Part shown: in pieces, positions 55,336 through 64,000 of the stretch | How positions within the stretch are numbered: position 1 is the first letter of the stretch | Layout of the letters: each line of letters starts with the position of its first letter | The notes under the pieces: generated by a model | Database searches by the model: none | What the model was told of the DNA's origin: nothing | What the model saw: only the letters and a program-made list of their open reading frames with translations | From: Salegentibacter sp. R32 | GTDB lineage: Bacteria; Bacteroidota; Bacteroidia; Flavobacteriales; Flavobacteriaceae | Reading direction: 5' to 3' | Length of the DNA: 64,000 nt | Assembly (NCBI RefSeq): GCF_008692195.1 | Contig: NZ_RXOM01000044.1 | Span: 177,823 to 241,822 of the forward strand | Program-made: the position numbers and the translations under genes

Positions 55336-56805
55336 ATGTTGCGAAATTTTTTGGGCAATAGCCCATTATGGTTGAAATATACCATAATCTCTTTTTTGGT
55401 CTTAAATATTTTTTTCAATTTTTTGTTAGGACCAACTATTACCGCTTGGCTTTTTATAGCTGAATTTATTTTTTGCTTAGCCATGGCCTTAAAATGTTAT
55501 CCGTTGCAAACCGGTGGTTTACTGGCTTTGGAAATTTTGATTTTAAAATTAACTTCCCCGGAAGCAGCAAAGCATGAAGTGATTCAGAATTTTGAAGTTA
55601 TTTTCCTGCTCATGTTTATGGTGGCAGGAATTTATTTTATGAAGCCTTTGCTGATGTATATTTTCAGTAAGGTATTTACTCAAATAAAATCGAAACTTTT
55701 TCTTTCGTTACTCTTTTTGTCGCTTTCAGCCATACTTTCAGCATTTTTAGATGCGCTAACGGTAACAGCTGTATTGATTAGTGTCGCTGTTGGTTTTTAT
55801 GGAGTTTATCATAAAATTCAATCGGCAGATACCGATTATAATGATAGCGGAATTTTAGACCGAAAAGAACTGAGCGGAGAAACCTTAGAAGAATTTCGCG
55901 CATTTTTAAGAAGTTTAATTATGCACGGTGTGGTAGGAACTGCATTGGGAGGAGTTTGTACGTTGGTAGGAGAGCCGCAAAACCTTTTGATAGGTGAAAA
56001 AATGCAATGGGACTTTATAGACTTCTTTGTAAAAATGGCTCCAGTGACACTTCCGGTTTTGGTAGGTGGTTTGCTAACTACAATTATTTTAGAAACAACT
56101 GGATGGTTTGGCTTTGGTCAAAAGCTTCCACGAGTCGCGAGAATAATTATTGAAAATTACACCGATGAACAGGATAAGAACAGAACTTCTTCAGAAAAAT
56201 TCGGATTAATTGTTCAAGCAATATCAGCGGTCTTACTTATTTTTGGATTGGCCTTACACTTGGCTCCGGTGGGTATGATTGGTTTGGGATTAATTATTGT
56301 TCAAACCGCTTTTATGGGGATTACCGATGAGCATAGTTTAGGGAAGGCCTTTGAAGAAGCCTTGCCTTTTACAGGGCTTATTGTGGTGTTTTTTGTGATT
56401 GTAGCGATGATTCACGAACAACATTTATTTCATCCTATTATCGATTGGGCCTTAACTTTTGATTTGGAACATCAACCGGCTATTTTTTATGCTGCCAATG
56501 GTCTTCTTTCTTCTATAAGTGATAATGTATTTGTGGCAACCGTTTATATTGGCGAAGTAAAAAATGCTTTTGAACAAGGAAATATTACAGCAGAACATTA
56601 CGAGAGTTTGGCAATTGCGATTAATACGGGAACTAATTTACCTAGTGTTGCAACCCCCAATGGACAGGCAGCTTTCTTGTTTTTATTAACCTCTTCCTTG
56701 GCGCCATTAATTAATTTATCCTATTTAAAAATGGTGAAAATGGCGTTGCCTTATACTATTGTATTAACCGGATTAGGTTTATTGGGAATTTTGTTTTTTT
56801 TGTAA
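55336..56805 (+). CDS. nhaB: Na+/H+ antiporter NhaB
   Basis: 489 aa, about 12 membrane helices. The N-terminus [22 protein letters not shown] matches the NhaB family; further landmarks are [56 protein letters not shown] and [19 protein letters not shown]. It exports sodium in exchange for protons in the inner membrane, in keeping with a marine or saline habitat. Follows the dehydrogenase gene closely and is 84 bp before exbB. Confidence 0.9.
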   Translation: MLRNFLGNSPLWLKYTIISFLVLNIFFNFLLGPTITAWLFIAEFIFCLAMALKCYPLQTGGLLALEILILKLTSPEAAKHEVIQNFEVIFLLMFMVAGIYFMKPLLMYIFSKVFTQIKSKLFLSLLFLSLSAILSAFLDALTVTAVLISVAVGFYGVYHKIQSADTDYNDSGILDRKELSGETLEEFRAFLRSLIMHGVVGTALGGVCTLVGEPQNLLIGEKMQWDFIDFFVKMAPVTLPVLVGGLLTTIILETTGWFGFGQKLPRVARIIIENYTDEQDKNRTSSEKFGLIVQAISAVLLIFGLALHLAPVGMIGLGLIIVQTAFMGITDEHSLGKAFEEALPFTGLIVVFFVIVAMIHEQHLFHPIIDWALTFDLEHQPAIFYAANGLLSSISDNVFVATVYIGEVKNAFEQGNITAEHYESLAIAINTGTNLPSVATPNGQAAFLFLLTSSLAPLINLSYLKMVKMALPYTIVLTGLGLLGILFFL

Positions 56806-56889
56806 TGAATTAGAAATAACTTAGCTTTATGGCAGAGATTATAATTTCTGAATTTATTTAACGTTATCTTTATTAAACTGACTTAACAT

Positions 56890-57582
56890 ATGCTAGCTAC
56901 ATTTTTGCAAGAAGCGGCTGAAGAAACAGCCGAGCAAATGCCAGAAGAAAAGACTTTGTCTTTTATTGAATTAATTTTAGATGGAGGGATTGCAGGTACA
57001 GTTGTGATTGCCATTTTATTTATTTTATTAGTCGTGGCCTTATATATTTATTTTGAAAGACTGTTTGCGATAAAAGCAGCATCAAAAACCGATAATAACT
57101 TTATGGCGCAGATTAAAGATAACGTTGCTAATGGTAATATCGAAGCAGCAAAAATTAGATGTGCCCAAGAAAATTCTCCTGTAGCTCGTTTAACTGCAAA
57201 AGGAGTTTCCAGAATTGGGAGTCCGTTAGAAGACATTAATACCGCTATTGAAAATGCCGGTCGATTGGAGGTTTATAAATTAGAAAAAAATGTTTCAATT
57301 TTAGCTACGATTGCCGGTGCAGGGCCTATGATTGGTTTCTTAGGAACTGTAATTGGTATGGTTTTGGCATTTCACGAATTGGCGTCCAGTAGTGGTCAGG
57401 CAGAAATGGGAACTTTAGCTGAAGGAATCTATGTAGCTATGACAACCACGGTAGCCGGTTTAATTGTAGGGATTATTGCCTATATTGGGTATAACCATTT
57501 AGTGGTAAAAACTGATAAAGTGGTTCATCAAATGGAAGCTACCGCAGTAGATTTCTTAGACTTATTAAACGAACCCGCTTAA
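56890..57582 (+). CDS. exbB: MotA/TolQ/ExbB proton channel protein
   Basis: 230 aa, three membrane helices (about 33-55, 140-165, 178-200) with the conserved cytosolic loop after helix 1 and GAGPMIGFLGTVIGMVLAF / TTVAGLIVGIIAYIGY. Forms the proton-driven motor with the ExbD-type protein encoded one base downstream. The TonB-like gene in the same operon favours ExbB over TolQ. Confidence 0.92.
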   Translation: MLATFLQEAAEETAEQMPEEKTLSFIELILDGGIAGTVVIAILFILLVVALYIYFERLFAIKAASKTDNNFMAQIKDNVANGNIEAAKIRCAQENSPVARLTAKGVSRIGSPLEDINTAIENAGRLEVYKLEKNVSILATIAGAGPMIGFLGTVIGMVLAFHELASSSGQAEMGTLAEGIYVAMTTTVAGLIVGIIAYIGYNHLVVKTDKVVHQMEATAVDFLDLLNEPA

Positions 57583-57583
57583 T

Positions 57584-57973
57584 ATGAATTTAAGAGGAAG
57601 AAATAAAGTAAGTCCAGAATTTAGTATGTCTTCCATGACAGATATTGTGTTTCTGTTGTTGGTTTTCTTTATGCTAACTTCGCCTGCAGTAACCCCGGAA
57701 GCATTAGATTTGCTTTTGCCAAAAGCGAAAGGGAAAACATCTAACAAACAAAATGTAGCCGTAAGTATTAATAAAGATTTAGAGGTTTTTATTAATTCAG
57801 AAAAAATAAATCAGAACCAATTGGAGTTAGAACTTCAAAAGCGTTTGCGGGGAGAAGAAGACCCAACTATTATTTTAAGAGCAGAACAGAGTGTTCCTGT
57901 TCAAGATGCGGTAAATGTTATGGATATTGCCAAAAGAAATAAATATAAAATTGTATTAGCGGTGAAACCGTAA
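57584..57973 (+). CDS. exbD: ExbD/TolR biopolymer transport protein
   Basis: 129 aa. One membrane helix (about 17-35, MTDIVFLLLVFFMLTSP) containing the conserved proton-carrying Asp, then a periplasmic ExbD domain (ILRAEQSVPVQDAVNVMDIAKRN). Works with the adjacent ExbB-type channel. 1 bp after exbB and 6 bp before the TonB-like gene. Confidence 0.93.
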   Translation: MNLRGRNKVSPEFSMSSMTDIVFLLLVFFMLTSPAVTPEALDLLLPKAKGKTSNKQNVAVSINKDLEVFINSEKINQNQLELELQKRLRGEEDPTIILRAEQSVPVQDAVNVMDIAKRNKYKIVLAVKP

Positions 57974-57979
57974 TTATAT

Positions 57980-58861
57980 ATGGCTTTTTTTGAAACTAAA
58001 TATGAAAAGAAATCGGCAACGATTACAGCAATTATCTCAGGAGTAATCTTGATTTTGTTGTTTTTGTTCGGTTTTACCTATTTAGACCCGCCACCGGAAA
58101 ATGGTATTGCGGTTAATTTTGGTACTTCAGATGTTGGCTCGGGAGATGTTCAACCTACCGAACCGGTAAAGTCTGCTCCAAAACAAAGTACAGCGCAGCC
58201 CACACCTCCACAACCTACCGAAACTACCCCGGAAGTAAATGAAAAAGTAACCACTCAGGAAACTGAAGATGCTCCGGTGATTAAAGACGAGGAAGAAAAG
58301 AAAAAAGTAGAAGAAAAGCAGCCGGAAGAAAAACCTAAGGAAAAGCCTGTTGAAACTGAAGAGACCCCAAAAAAAGTAAAAGAAGAACCTAAAGAAGTGA
58401 AAAAGCCCGATCCTAAACCGGACAAAAATACTTCAGACGCGTTAAACAGTTTGATTAATGGTCCTAAAAAGGATGGGAAAGCCAATGGAGGGGAAGGAGA
58501 TGATAATCAATCGGGAGATAAAGGTGACCCCAATGGCGACCCTAATGCCACTTCTTATTACGGACAAGGAAAAGGTCTTGATGGGGATGGAAATTACCGT
58601 CTAGGAGGTAGAAAAGCTTTGAATAAAGAAAAGTTTGTACAGGACTGTAACGAATCTGGAATTGTGGTCGTGAAGATTGAAGTGAATCAGCAAGGGAAAG
58701 TAATCAATGCAATTCCCGGGGCAAAAGGAACTACCAATAATGCCAGTTGTTTAATGGAGCCGGCAAGAAGAGCAGCTTTGGCTACCAAATTTAATAGTGA
58801 TGCCGATGCTCCTGTGAAGCAAACCGGTTATATAGAATACGAATTTAAGCTTTCCGAATAG
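57980..58861 (+). CDS. TonB-like energy transducer
   Basis: 293 aa. One N-terminal membrane helix (about 13-33), then a Pro/Glu/Lys-rich periplasmic linker (about 50-165, runs such as KEKPVETEETPKKVKEEPK), a Gly/Asp-rich stretch (NGGEGDDNQSGDKGDPNGD), and a C-terminal TonB-type domain (about 205-293; VVVKIEVNQQGKVINAIPGA, ARRAALATKFN). Carries proton-motive energy from ExbB/ExbD to outer-membrane receptors. The Gly/Asp-rich insert is typical of Bacteroidota TonB proteins. 11 bp before folC. Confidence 0.88.
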   Translation: MAFFETKYEKKSATITAIISGVILILLFLFGFTYLDPPPENGIAVNFGTSDVGSGDVQPTEPVKSAPKQSTAQPTPPQPTETTPEVNEKVTTQETEDAPVIKDEEEKKKVEEKQPEEKPKEKPVETEETPKKVKEEPKEVKKPDPKPDKNTSDALNSLINGPKKDGKANGGEGDDNQSGDKGDPNGDPNATSYYGQGKGLDGDGNYRLGGRKALNKEKFVQDCNESGIVVVKIEVNQQGKVINAIPGAKGTTNNASCLMEPARRAALATKFNSDADAPVKQTGYIEYEFKLSE

Positions 58862-58872
58862 GTATTCATTTT

Positions 58873-60093
58873 ATGATTTCATACCAAGAAACCCTTGATT
58901 GGATGTTTCAGCAACTTCCAATGTATCAAAGGCAAGGTAAGACTGCCTTCAAAAAAGATTTAACCAACATTTTAAAATTTTCAGAAGTACTTCAGCAACC
59001 ACAGAATAACTTCAAATCTATTCATGTAGCGGGAACCAATGGTAAAGGTTCTACCAGTCATATGCTGGCTTCGGTGTTTCAGGAAGCAGGCTATAAAGTT
59101 GGTTTATACACTTCACCTCATTTACGGGATTTTCGGGAACGTATTAAAGTCAATGGAAAAGAAGTTCCAGAAAGTTTTGTGGTCGATTTCATTCAGAAGC
59201 ATCGTAGCTTTTTAGAAACCCAAAAATTATCTTTTTTTGAAATGACCGTAGGAATGGCATTTCAATATTTTTCAGAACAAGAAGTAGATATCGCTATTGT
59301 TGAAGTAGGAATGGGCGGAAGGTTGGATTCAACCAATATTTTAACGCCAGAGCTTTCTATTATCACTAACATCGGCTTAGACCATACGCAATTTTTAGGT
59401 ACTACTTATCGGGAAATTGCTGTAGAAAAAGCTGGGATTATCAAAAAAAATAATCCCGTAGTTATTGGAGAAACGACCAGTGAAACTAAAGAGGTTTTTG
59501 TTTCCAAAGCTAATTCTTCTAATAGTTGTATTGTTTTTGCTGAAGAAAATGATTTCCCCTCCTTAGAATGTGATTTAAAGGGAGAGTATCAAAAATACAA
59601 TGTAAGAACTGTTTTGCACGCCCTAGAGTTGCTTAAATCTAAAGGATGGCAATTGGATAAATCTTCTATTGAAAATGGATTAAAATCTGTTAAAAAGAAT
59701 ACTGGTTTACGAGGACGTTGGGATATTTTGAAAGTACAGCCCAAAGTAATTTGCGATACAGCTCATAACAAAGAAGGCTTAACGTATGTGATGAATCAGT
59801 TAAGTAAAGAGAAATATGAGCATTTGCATATGGTGTTGGGAGTAGTAAACGATAAAAACTTAGAGGATGTATTGCCTTTATTTCCTAAAAAAGCATCTTA
59901 CTATTTTGCTAAACCTGCTATTCCAAGAGGACTGGATGCTGATGAATTAAAAAAAGTTTCAGAGAAATTTAATTTAAAAGGAAAAGTTTATTCTTCTGTT
60001 GAAAAAGCTTATCTGGCTGCAAATGAGAAAGCTAATTTGAATGACTTGATTTTTGTGGGAGGAAGCACCTTTACGGTAGCTGAAATAATTTGA
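58873..60093 (+). CDS. folC: Bifunctional folylpolyglutamate/dihydrofolate synthase
   Basis: 406 aa Mur-ligase-like ATPase. P-loop HVAGTNGKGSTSHMLA, substrate loop YTSPHLRDFRERIKVNG, VEVGMGGRLDSTN, TNIGLDHTQFLG and CDTAHNKEGL. It adds glutamate to dihydropteroate and polyglutamylates folates. It appears to be the last gene of the exbB-exbD-tonB operon (11-bp gap); the tRNA promoter follows its stop. Confidence 0.95.
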   Translation: MISYQETLDWMFQQLPMYQRQGKTAFKKDLTNILKFSEVLQQPQNNFKSIHVAGTNGKGSTSHMLASVFQEAGYKVGLYTSPHLRDFRERIKVNGKEVPESFVVDFIQKHRSFLETQKLSFFEMTVGMAFQYFSEQEVDIAIVEVGMGGRLDSTNILTPELSIITNIGLDHTQFLGTTYREIAVEKAGIIKKNNPVVIGETTSETKEVFVSKANSSNSCIVFAEENDFPSLECDLKGEYQKYNVRTVLHALELLKSKGWQLDKSSIENGLKSVKKNTGLRGRWDILKVQPKVICDTAHNKEGLTYVMNQLSKEKYEHLHMVLGVVNDKNLEDVLPLFPKKASYYFAKPAIPRGLDADELKKVSEKFNLKGKVYSSVEKAYLAANEKANLNDLIFVGGSTFTVAEII

Positions 60094-60111
60094 AAAAAAA
60101 TAATTTTTTAC

Positions 60112-60141
60112 TTTGTATAATGTAAAAATGGTTTATATTTG
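60112..60141 (+). promoter_or_regulatory. Consensus Bacteroidota promoter for the tRNA-Val genes
   Basis: TTTG (60112-60115), 18-nt spacer, TATATTTG (60134-60141). Both boxes are perfect. Predicted start near 60147, about 15 nt before the first tRNA. Confidence 0.8.
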
Positions 60142-60161
60142 CATCCGCGTTACGGCAATAA

Positions 60162-60236
60162 GGGCGCGTAGCTCAGTTGGTTCAGAGCACTTGGTTTACA
60201 CCCAAGGGGTCAGGGGTTCGAATCCCTTCGCGCCCA
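60162..60236 (+). tRNA. tRNA-Val (anticodon UAC)
   Basis: 75 nt cloverleaf: 7-bp acceptor stem GGGCGCG/CGCGCCC, D arm GCTC/GAGC, anticodon stem CTTGG/CCAAG with loop TTTACAC (anticodon TAC), T arm GGGG TTCGAAT CCCT. CCA is not encoded. Confidence 0.97.
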
Positions 60237-60242
60237 CAAGAA

Positions 60243-60272
60243 AACCTGAAGTTTTAACTTCGGGTTTTTTTA
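60243..60272 (+). terminator. Terminator between the two tRNA genes
   Basis: 10-bp stem with one G-T pair (60243-60252 and 60257-60266), TTTA loop, then a T-run to 60271. Either the second tRNA is reached by partial read-through or it has its own weak promoter. Confidence 0.8.
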
Positions 60273-60285
60273 TTTAAAATGAAAA

Positions 60286-60360
60286 GGGCTATTAACTCAG
60301 TTGGTTCAGAGTGTCACGTCGACAACGTGGAAGTCACTGGTTCGAATCCAGTATAGCCCA
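60286..60360 (+). tRNA. tRNA-Val (anticodon GAC), with C at position 33
   Basis: 75 nt cloverleaf: acceptor GGGCTAT/ATAGCCC, D arm ACTC/GAGT, anticodon stem TCACG/CGTGG (one T-G pair), loop TCGACAA giving anticodon GAC, T arm ACTGG/CCAGT with TTCGAAT loop. The base before the anticodon is C where T33 is nearly universal. CCA not encoded. Confidence 0.82.
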
Positions 60361-60371
60361 CGACTTATTTT

Positions 60372-61646
60372 TTAGATAATATCTAGAATTCTTTCCAGTT
60401 TCATTCCTCTAGAACCTTTTATGAGGATGGTTGAATCTTTAATTTTTTCTTCTTTTAAATATTCTATAAGCGATTCAAAATCTTTAAATTTTTGAACGCT
60501 TTGAGTTTTTGTTTTGTAGAAATTACTTCCACAAACATAAGCTTGAGAGAAATTATATTCCTCTAATAAATTAATGATGTTTTGATGTTCTTCTGGAGCA
60601 GTATTACCTACTTCAAACATATCTCCTAAAATAACCGCTTTCTTTTGGGCGTCCATTGCTTTTAAGTTTTCTAAAGCGGCTTTCATGCTGGTTGGGTTAG
60701 CATTGTAGGCATCAAGAATAATCTGATTAGTATTTTTTTGAATAATTTGTGACCTGTTGTTATTGGGCAAGTATGTTTCAATAGCTTCTTTTATGGACTG
60801 CTGTGGAACTTTAAAATATAAACCTATACATATTGCTGCAGCAATATTTTTTGAGTTATAATTTCCTATTAATTTAGAACGAATCTCTAAATCTTTTGTT
60901 GAAATTTCTACATAAGGAGAAGCTTTTATAAAAGTAATTTGATAATTAGCTTCGCTACCCTCACTGAAAGAGATTACTTCTGTTCCTTCACTTTTTTCAA
61001 CTTGTATTTCATCATCATAATTGATGAAAATTGTTTTCTCATTTTGAATCAAATGCTTGTAAAGTTCACTTTTACCTCTGATAACTCCTTCAAAACCTCC
61101 AAAACCTTCTAAGTGTGCTTTGCCGAAATTGGTGATATATCCATAATCTGGTTGAGCGATTTTACAAAGTGCTTCAATTTCACCTTGATGATTAGCTCCC
61201 ATCTCTACAATGCCCATTTCGGTATTTTTATTCATAGAAAGTAAAGTAAGCGGAACTCCAATATGGTTGTTTAAATTCCCTTCGGTGGAAACTGTATTGA
61301 ATTTCTTGTTTAAAACTTCCCTAATAAGTTCTTTAGTAGTGGTTTTGCCGTTGCTGCCGGTAATAGCAATTATAGGGATGTTTAAAAATTTTCGGTGGTA
61401 ATTGGCTAGCTGTTGTAAAGTATTTAAACAGTCTTTTGTATAAATATATTGATTGTTTTTAGTACTGATTTCTTCATCAATAATAGCATGACTTGCTCCA
61501 TTTTCTGTAGCACTTTTTGCAAAGTTATTGCCATTGAAATTATCTCCTTTTAATGCGAAAAAAAGATTTCCTTTCTTTAGTTTTCTAGTGTCTGTACAGA
61601 TTCCAGTACTTTCTAAAAATAGTTGGTGTAGTTGATTTATTTCCAT
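60372..61646 (-). CDS. murF: UDP-MurNAc-tripeptide:D-Ala-D-Ala ligase
   Basis: 424 aa Mur ligase. P-loop ITGSNGKTTTKELI, NNHIGVPLTLL, VEMGANHQGEIEALC, TNFGKAHLEGFGG, LIGNYNSKNIAAA and LDAYNANPTSMKAAL. It adds D-Ala-D-Ala in peptidoglycan precursor synthesis, in the cytosol. Downstream of gldJ on the same strand (64-bp gap holding a terminator-like hairpin); the gldJ-murF order is known from Flavobacterium johnsoniae. Converges on the tRNA-Val genes, 11 bp from the second. Confidence 0.95.
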   Translation of the reverse strand: MEINQLHQLFLESTGICTDTRKLKKGNLFFALKGDNFNGNNFAKSATENGASHAIIDEEISTKNNQYIYTKDCLNTLQQLANYHRKFLNIPIIAITGSNGKTTTKELIREVLNKKFNTVSTEGNLNNHIGVPLTLLSMNKNTEMGIVEMGANHQGEIEALCKIAQPDYGYITNFGKAHLEGFGGFEGVIRGKSELYKHLIQNEKTIFINYDDEIQVEKSEGTEVISFSEGSEANYQITFIKASPYVEISTKDLEIRSKLIGNYNSKNIAAAICIGLYFKVPQQSIKEAIETYLPNNNRSQIIQKNTNQIILDAYNANPTSMKAALENLKAMDAQKKAVILGDMFEVGNTAPEEHQNIINLLEEYNFSQAYVCGSNFYKTKTQSVQKFKDFESLIEYLKEEKIKDSTILIKGSRGMKLERILDII

Positions 61647-61662
61647 AAAATAAATATATTAA

Positions 61663-61690
61663 AAAAGCCCTCTCGTAAGAAAGGGCTTTT
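61663..61690 (-). terminator. Terminator or attenuator between gldJ and murF
   Basis: 9-bp GC-cored stem (61663-61671 and 61682-61690) followed by a T-run on the minus strand (A-run at 61661-61666 on plus). It would lower murF transcription from the gldJ promoter. Confidence 0.8.
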
Positions 61691-61710
61691 GAAAACTTTA
61701 TTGAAATATT

Positions 61711-63381
61711 TTAATCTCTTGCTCTTTTTCCTTTTTGAGATTTAGAACCAACACGTGACATTGCATTTCTAAATCCAATATAGTCTGTTGCCATATCTTG
61801 TGGGAAATATCTTCTTTGTGCAGGGTCTAACCAGTAAGCTCTATCTCTCCATGAACCTCCTTTAAATACTCGAACCTCATTATCGATTAAAGTAGTTCTA
61901 TCTGAATTAGTATCGTATTGTCTATCTAATCCTTTAGATACGCCTGTAGAATCTTTTATAGCAGTCACTTGGTGTTGCGGAGAGTTGTACATTCTCTCGT
62001 TATTGCTAGATTGTCCGTAATATCTAGATGATGCTTTATCTCCATCTCTAAAATCTCTGTTATCACTATCGGTAAATTGAGTCCTTAAATAGGTGTCTTC
62101 TTCAGTTACTTCTTCTTGAACAATTTCACCTGGTAAACTTCTAGCTACAATACTTCCATTGCTTAAAGTATCAAATACGATAGAGTCTGAAGTAACTAGT
62201 TTTACAGTACCGTCTTTAGTAATAGCGTTTTTGGTGAACACATTTCCTCTGTAATAGTTGAAGTCGTTAAACTCATCATCTACAATAGGTCTATAAACAT
62301 CGGCAACCCATTCCGCTACGTTTCCGGCCATATCGTAAAGCCCAAAATCATTAGGGGGATAGGATTTGATTTCGGCAGTAATATCTGCTCCGTCATCACT
62401 CCATCCGGCAATTCCTCCGTAGTCTCCATCACCTTGTTTAAAGTTTGCTAATTGGTCACCTCTTTGTCTTCTTCCTCCTTGACGGGTATATTGGCCATCC
62501 CAAGGATATTTTTTTCTACCTCTATAGGTGTTGTATTCCCTAATTCCGGCAAGACCTAAAGCTGCATATTCCCATTCAGCTTCAGTTGGTAAACGATAGG
62601 CTGGTAAAAGTACTCCGTCTTTACGTTGAACGAAATTATGTGTTGAGTCTTGCTTGTCTTTTCCTATTAACTCAACAAGTCTTTCGCTATTTTTTCCTTT
62701 GCTTAATGAATCATTTCCCCCATATACTTTAGTAGGGGCGTTTATATAGGTTTCAGTGTTGAAAGTGGTGTTTGCATCAGCGGCATATTTCGCTCCTTCA
62801 GAAATGTAACCTTTTTCTTCAAGATTCATTTCGTTTACACGATCGGTTCTCCACTTACTGAATTCAGTTGCTTGAATCCAATTTACCCCAACTACCGGGT
62901 AATTTTGGTAAGCTGGGTGACGCAAATAGTTGTTAGTCATTGTTTCGTTATATCCTAAACGATTTCTCCATACCAATGTGTCTGGAAGTGCACCTTTATA
63001 AATATTTGCATATTTTTTTTCAGTAGGAGGAAATGTCATCTTCAACCAATCTAGATATTGTAAATACATTCTGTTGGTGACTTCAGTTTCGTCCATGTAG
63101 AAAGATTGAACGTGTTGTTGGCTAGGACTGTTGTTCCAGTCATGCATTACATCATCTTGAACACGTCCCATAGTGAAGGTGCCTCCTTCAACAAAAACCA
63201 AACCGGGACCCGTTTCTTGTCCTTGGTAGTCTGTTTGGTACTTTAGTGAGCCGTCTTTTCCGTCGAGTCTCCAGCCAGTGGCTCTAGAATTGTCTTTGTA
63301 GTCTCTAGACTTGTTGCAGCTTACTACAGAGGTAGCAAGAGCAATAATCATCATCGTTTTAAGAGCAAAATTAAATCTCAT
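61711..63381 (-). CDS. gldJ: Gliding motility lipoprotein GldJ
   Basis: 556 aa lipoprotein, lipobox VVSC with acylated Cys22. Formylglycine-generating-enzyme-like (SUMF1) fold: FVEGGTFTMGRVQDD, FYMDETEVTNRMYLQYL, PVVGVNWIQATEFSKWR, YRLPTEAEWEYAALG, DMAGNVAEWVADVY, FKGGSWRDRAYWLDPAQR and IGFRNAM. GldJ is structural, not enzymatic; it is required for gliding and for stability of the T9SS motor partner GldK in F. johnsoniae. Here it is followed by murF and divergent from porU. Confidence 0.95.
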   Translation of the reverse strand: MRFNFALKTMMIIALATSVVSCNKSRDYKDNSRATGWRLDGKDGSLKYQTDYQGQETGPGLVFVEGGTFTMGRVQDDVMHDWNNSPSQQHVQSFYMDETEVTNRMYLQYLDWLKMTFPPTEKKYANIYKGALPDTLVWRNRLGYNETMTNNYLRHPAYQNYPVVGVNWIQATEFSKWRTDRVNEMNLEEKGYISEGAKYAADANTTFNTETYINAPTKVYGGNDSLSKGKNSERLVELIGKDKQDSTHNFVQRKDGVLLPAYRLPTEAEWEYAALGLAGIREYNTYRGRKKYPWDGQYTRQGGRRQRGDQLANFKQGDGDYGGIAGWSDDGADITAEIKSYPPNDFGLYDMAGNVAEWVADVYRPIVDDEFNDFNYYRGNVFTKNAITKDGTVKLVTSDSIVFDTLSNGSIVARSLPGEIVQEEVTEEDTYLRTQFTDSDNRDFRDGDKASSRYYGQSSNNERMYNSPQHQVTAIKDSTGVSKGLDRQYDTNSDRTTLIDNEVRVFKGGSWRDRAYWLDPAQRRYFPQDMATDYIGFRNAMSRVGSKSQKGKRARD

Positions 63382-63412
63382 AATTACAATAAGGTTTGTA
63401 AAATTTGGGTTT

Positions 63413-63442
63413 GCAATATAGTGATTAACGCCAAATTAACAA
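63413..63442 (-). promoter_or_regulatory. Candidate promoter for gldJ
   Basis: Minus strand TTG (63442-63440), 19-nt spacer, TATATTGC (63420-63413, mismatches in the last two bases of TAnnTTTG). Predicted start near 63406, leader about 25 nt. Confidence 0.4.
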
Positions 63443-63589
63443 GATTGTTTTGTTAATTAGTGAAAAACCTATAGTTCTGTTAGCACTTTTATAACGATAA
63501 CTTCCCATTCTTAGTGCATTATCAATATAAAAATTTATTTTTGAAACTTTAAATATAATACAATTATTTAAAATCCGTTAATATTATCG

Positions 63590-64000
63590 ATGAAGTTTAA
63601 AATTACAATTTTTCTGTTGGTATGCTGTGCTTGGGCTTTTGCTCAACAAAAGACTTTTTCTGTTAATTGGGGAGATTGGTATTCATCTTTAGAGGTGGAG
63701 GAGGTTTCTGGTCTTTCGTTATCTTATAATCCTGAAACGAGAAGTTTTCTTTACCAAAGCCAATGGAAGAGTGGTGGTGTTTCTGCCGAAGGGATTTCAG
63801 GTGTGAACTATGTTTTGGCTCCACAATCAGTTTTAGGGAAAGTAAATGTTTCCGAAGTCCCCTCAAAGATAGGATTCAAACTTGAAAATGCTAAAGCCAG
63901 AGATGAATCTTATGCTGTACTGCATTTAAATCCTGTTGTAAAGAGACAAGGAAATGTTTACTTAATAACTTCATTTGTGCTTAATTATCGAAATTCAGTT
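63590..64000 (+). CDS. porU: T9SS sortase PorU, N-terminal part (cut by window end)
   Basis: First 137 codons of a gene running past the window. The ATG at 63590 starts a signal peptide (MKFKITIFLLVCCAWAFAQQ). The following KTFSVNWGDWYSS segment and the beta-rich pro-region (YVLAPQSVLGKVNVSE, LNPVVKRQGNVYLITSFVLNY) fit the start of PorU, the gingipain-like peptidase that cleaves T9SS C-terminal domains and attaches cargo to the surface. The catalytic Cys/His lie beyond the window. Divergent from gldJ with 208 bp between, an arrangement expected for flavobacterial porU. Confidence 0.82.
   Translation, partial: MKFKITIFLLVCCAWAFAQQKTFSVNWGDWYSSLEVEEVSGLSLSYNPETRSFLYQSQWKSGGVSAEGISGVNYVLAPQSVLGKVNVSEVPSKIGFKLENAKARDESYAVLHLNPVVKRQGNVYLITSFVLNYRNSV

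Noticed and set aside
58255-58485. 76-codon minus-strand frame rich in Ser/Phe/Gly
   Set aside because: It is the complement of the Pro/Lys/Glu linker of the TonB-like gene, not a gene.

Overview
This window looks like a chromosomal segment from a member of the Flavobacteriaceae (Bacteroidota). The signs are AT-rich DNA, near absence of Shine-Dalgarno sequences, several promoters of the Bacteroidota form TTTG/TTG - about 19 nt - TAnnTTTG, and type IX secretion (T9SS) and gliding genes (PorP/SprF-like protein, T9SS type A and type B sorting domains, gldJ, porU). TonB-linked receptors and a Wzx/Wzy-type surface polysaccharide locus fit the same group. No rRNA, CRISPR array or prophage was seen.

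Layout. (1) 1-4718: a T9SS cargo operon made of a truncated repeat adhesin, a CshA/GEVED-type protein, a protein with a T9SS type B sorting domain and a PorP/SprF outer-membrane partner. (2) 4851-8879: two small secreted proteins and an outer-membrane beta-barrel receptor of the TonB-linked type. (3) 9015-21336: a compact locus that reads as an exopolysaccharide synthesis and export system. It holds a TPR plus beta-barrel exporter, a STAS switch protein, a flippase, a GT4 glycosyltransferase, a periplasmic glycoside hydrolase-like protein, a secreted beta-rich protein, a 1029-aa GT-C-like membrane protein and a response-regulator/GT2 fusion. Its architecture recalls Pel but the gene set differs, and no c-di-GMP component is visible; this is the best candidate for an undescribed system here. 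(4) 21480-24752: a large T9SS cargo protein with choice-of-anchor A and PKD domains. (5) 24973-45359: a transaldolase-like gene, then a Wzx/Wzy-type polysaccharide locus (4,6-dehydratase, OPX lipoprotein, Wzc-like kinase, flippase, polymerase, three GT4 enzymes, two acyltransferases, beta-helix lipoprotein, epimerase/reductase and WecA/WbpL-like initiating transferase). It is interrupted by a decayed IS3-family element with its ends and target duplication still visible, and by an OmpA-family gene on the other strand. (6) 45401-63381: housekeeping genes: gltD/gltB, acyl-CoA dehydrogenase, anmK, an amino-acid dehydrogenase, nhaB, an ExbB/ExbD/TonB energising operon, folC, two valine tRNAs, murF and gldJ. 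(7) 63590-64000: the 5' end of porU, divergent from gldJ.

How it fits together. Much of the window builds or energises the cell surface: two separate glycan pathways, T9SS machinery and cargo, TonB-type energy supply and peptidoglycan synthesis/recycling (murF, anmK). Functions are assigned from motifs and gene context read by eye; no database search was run.
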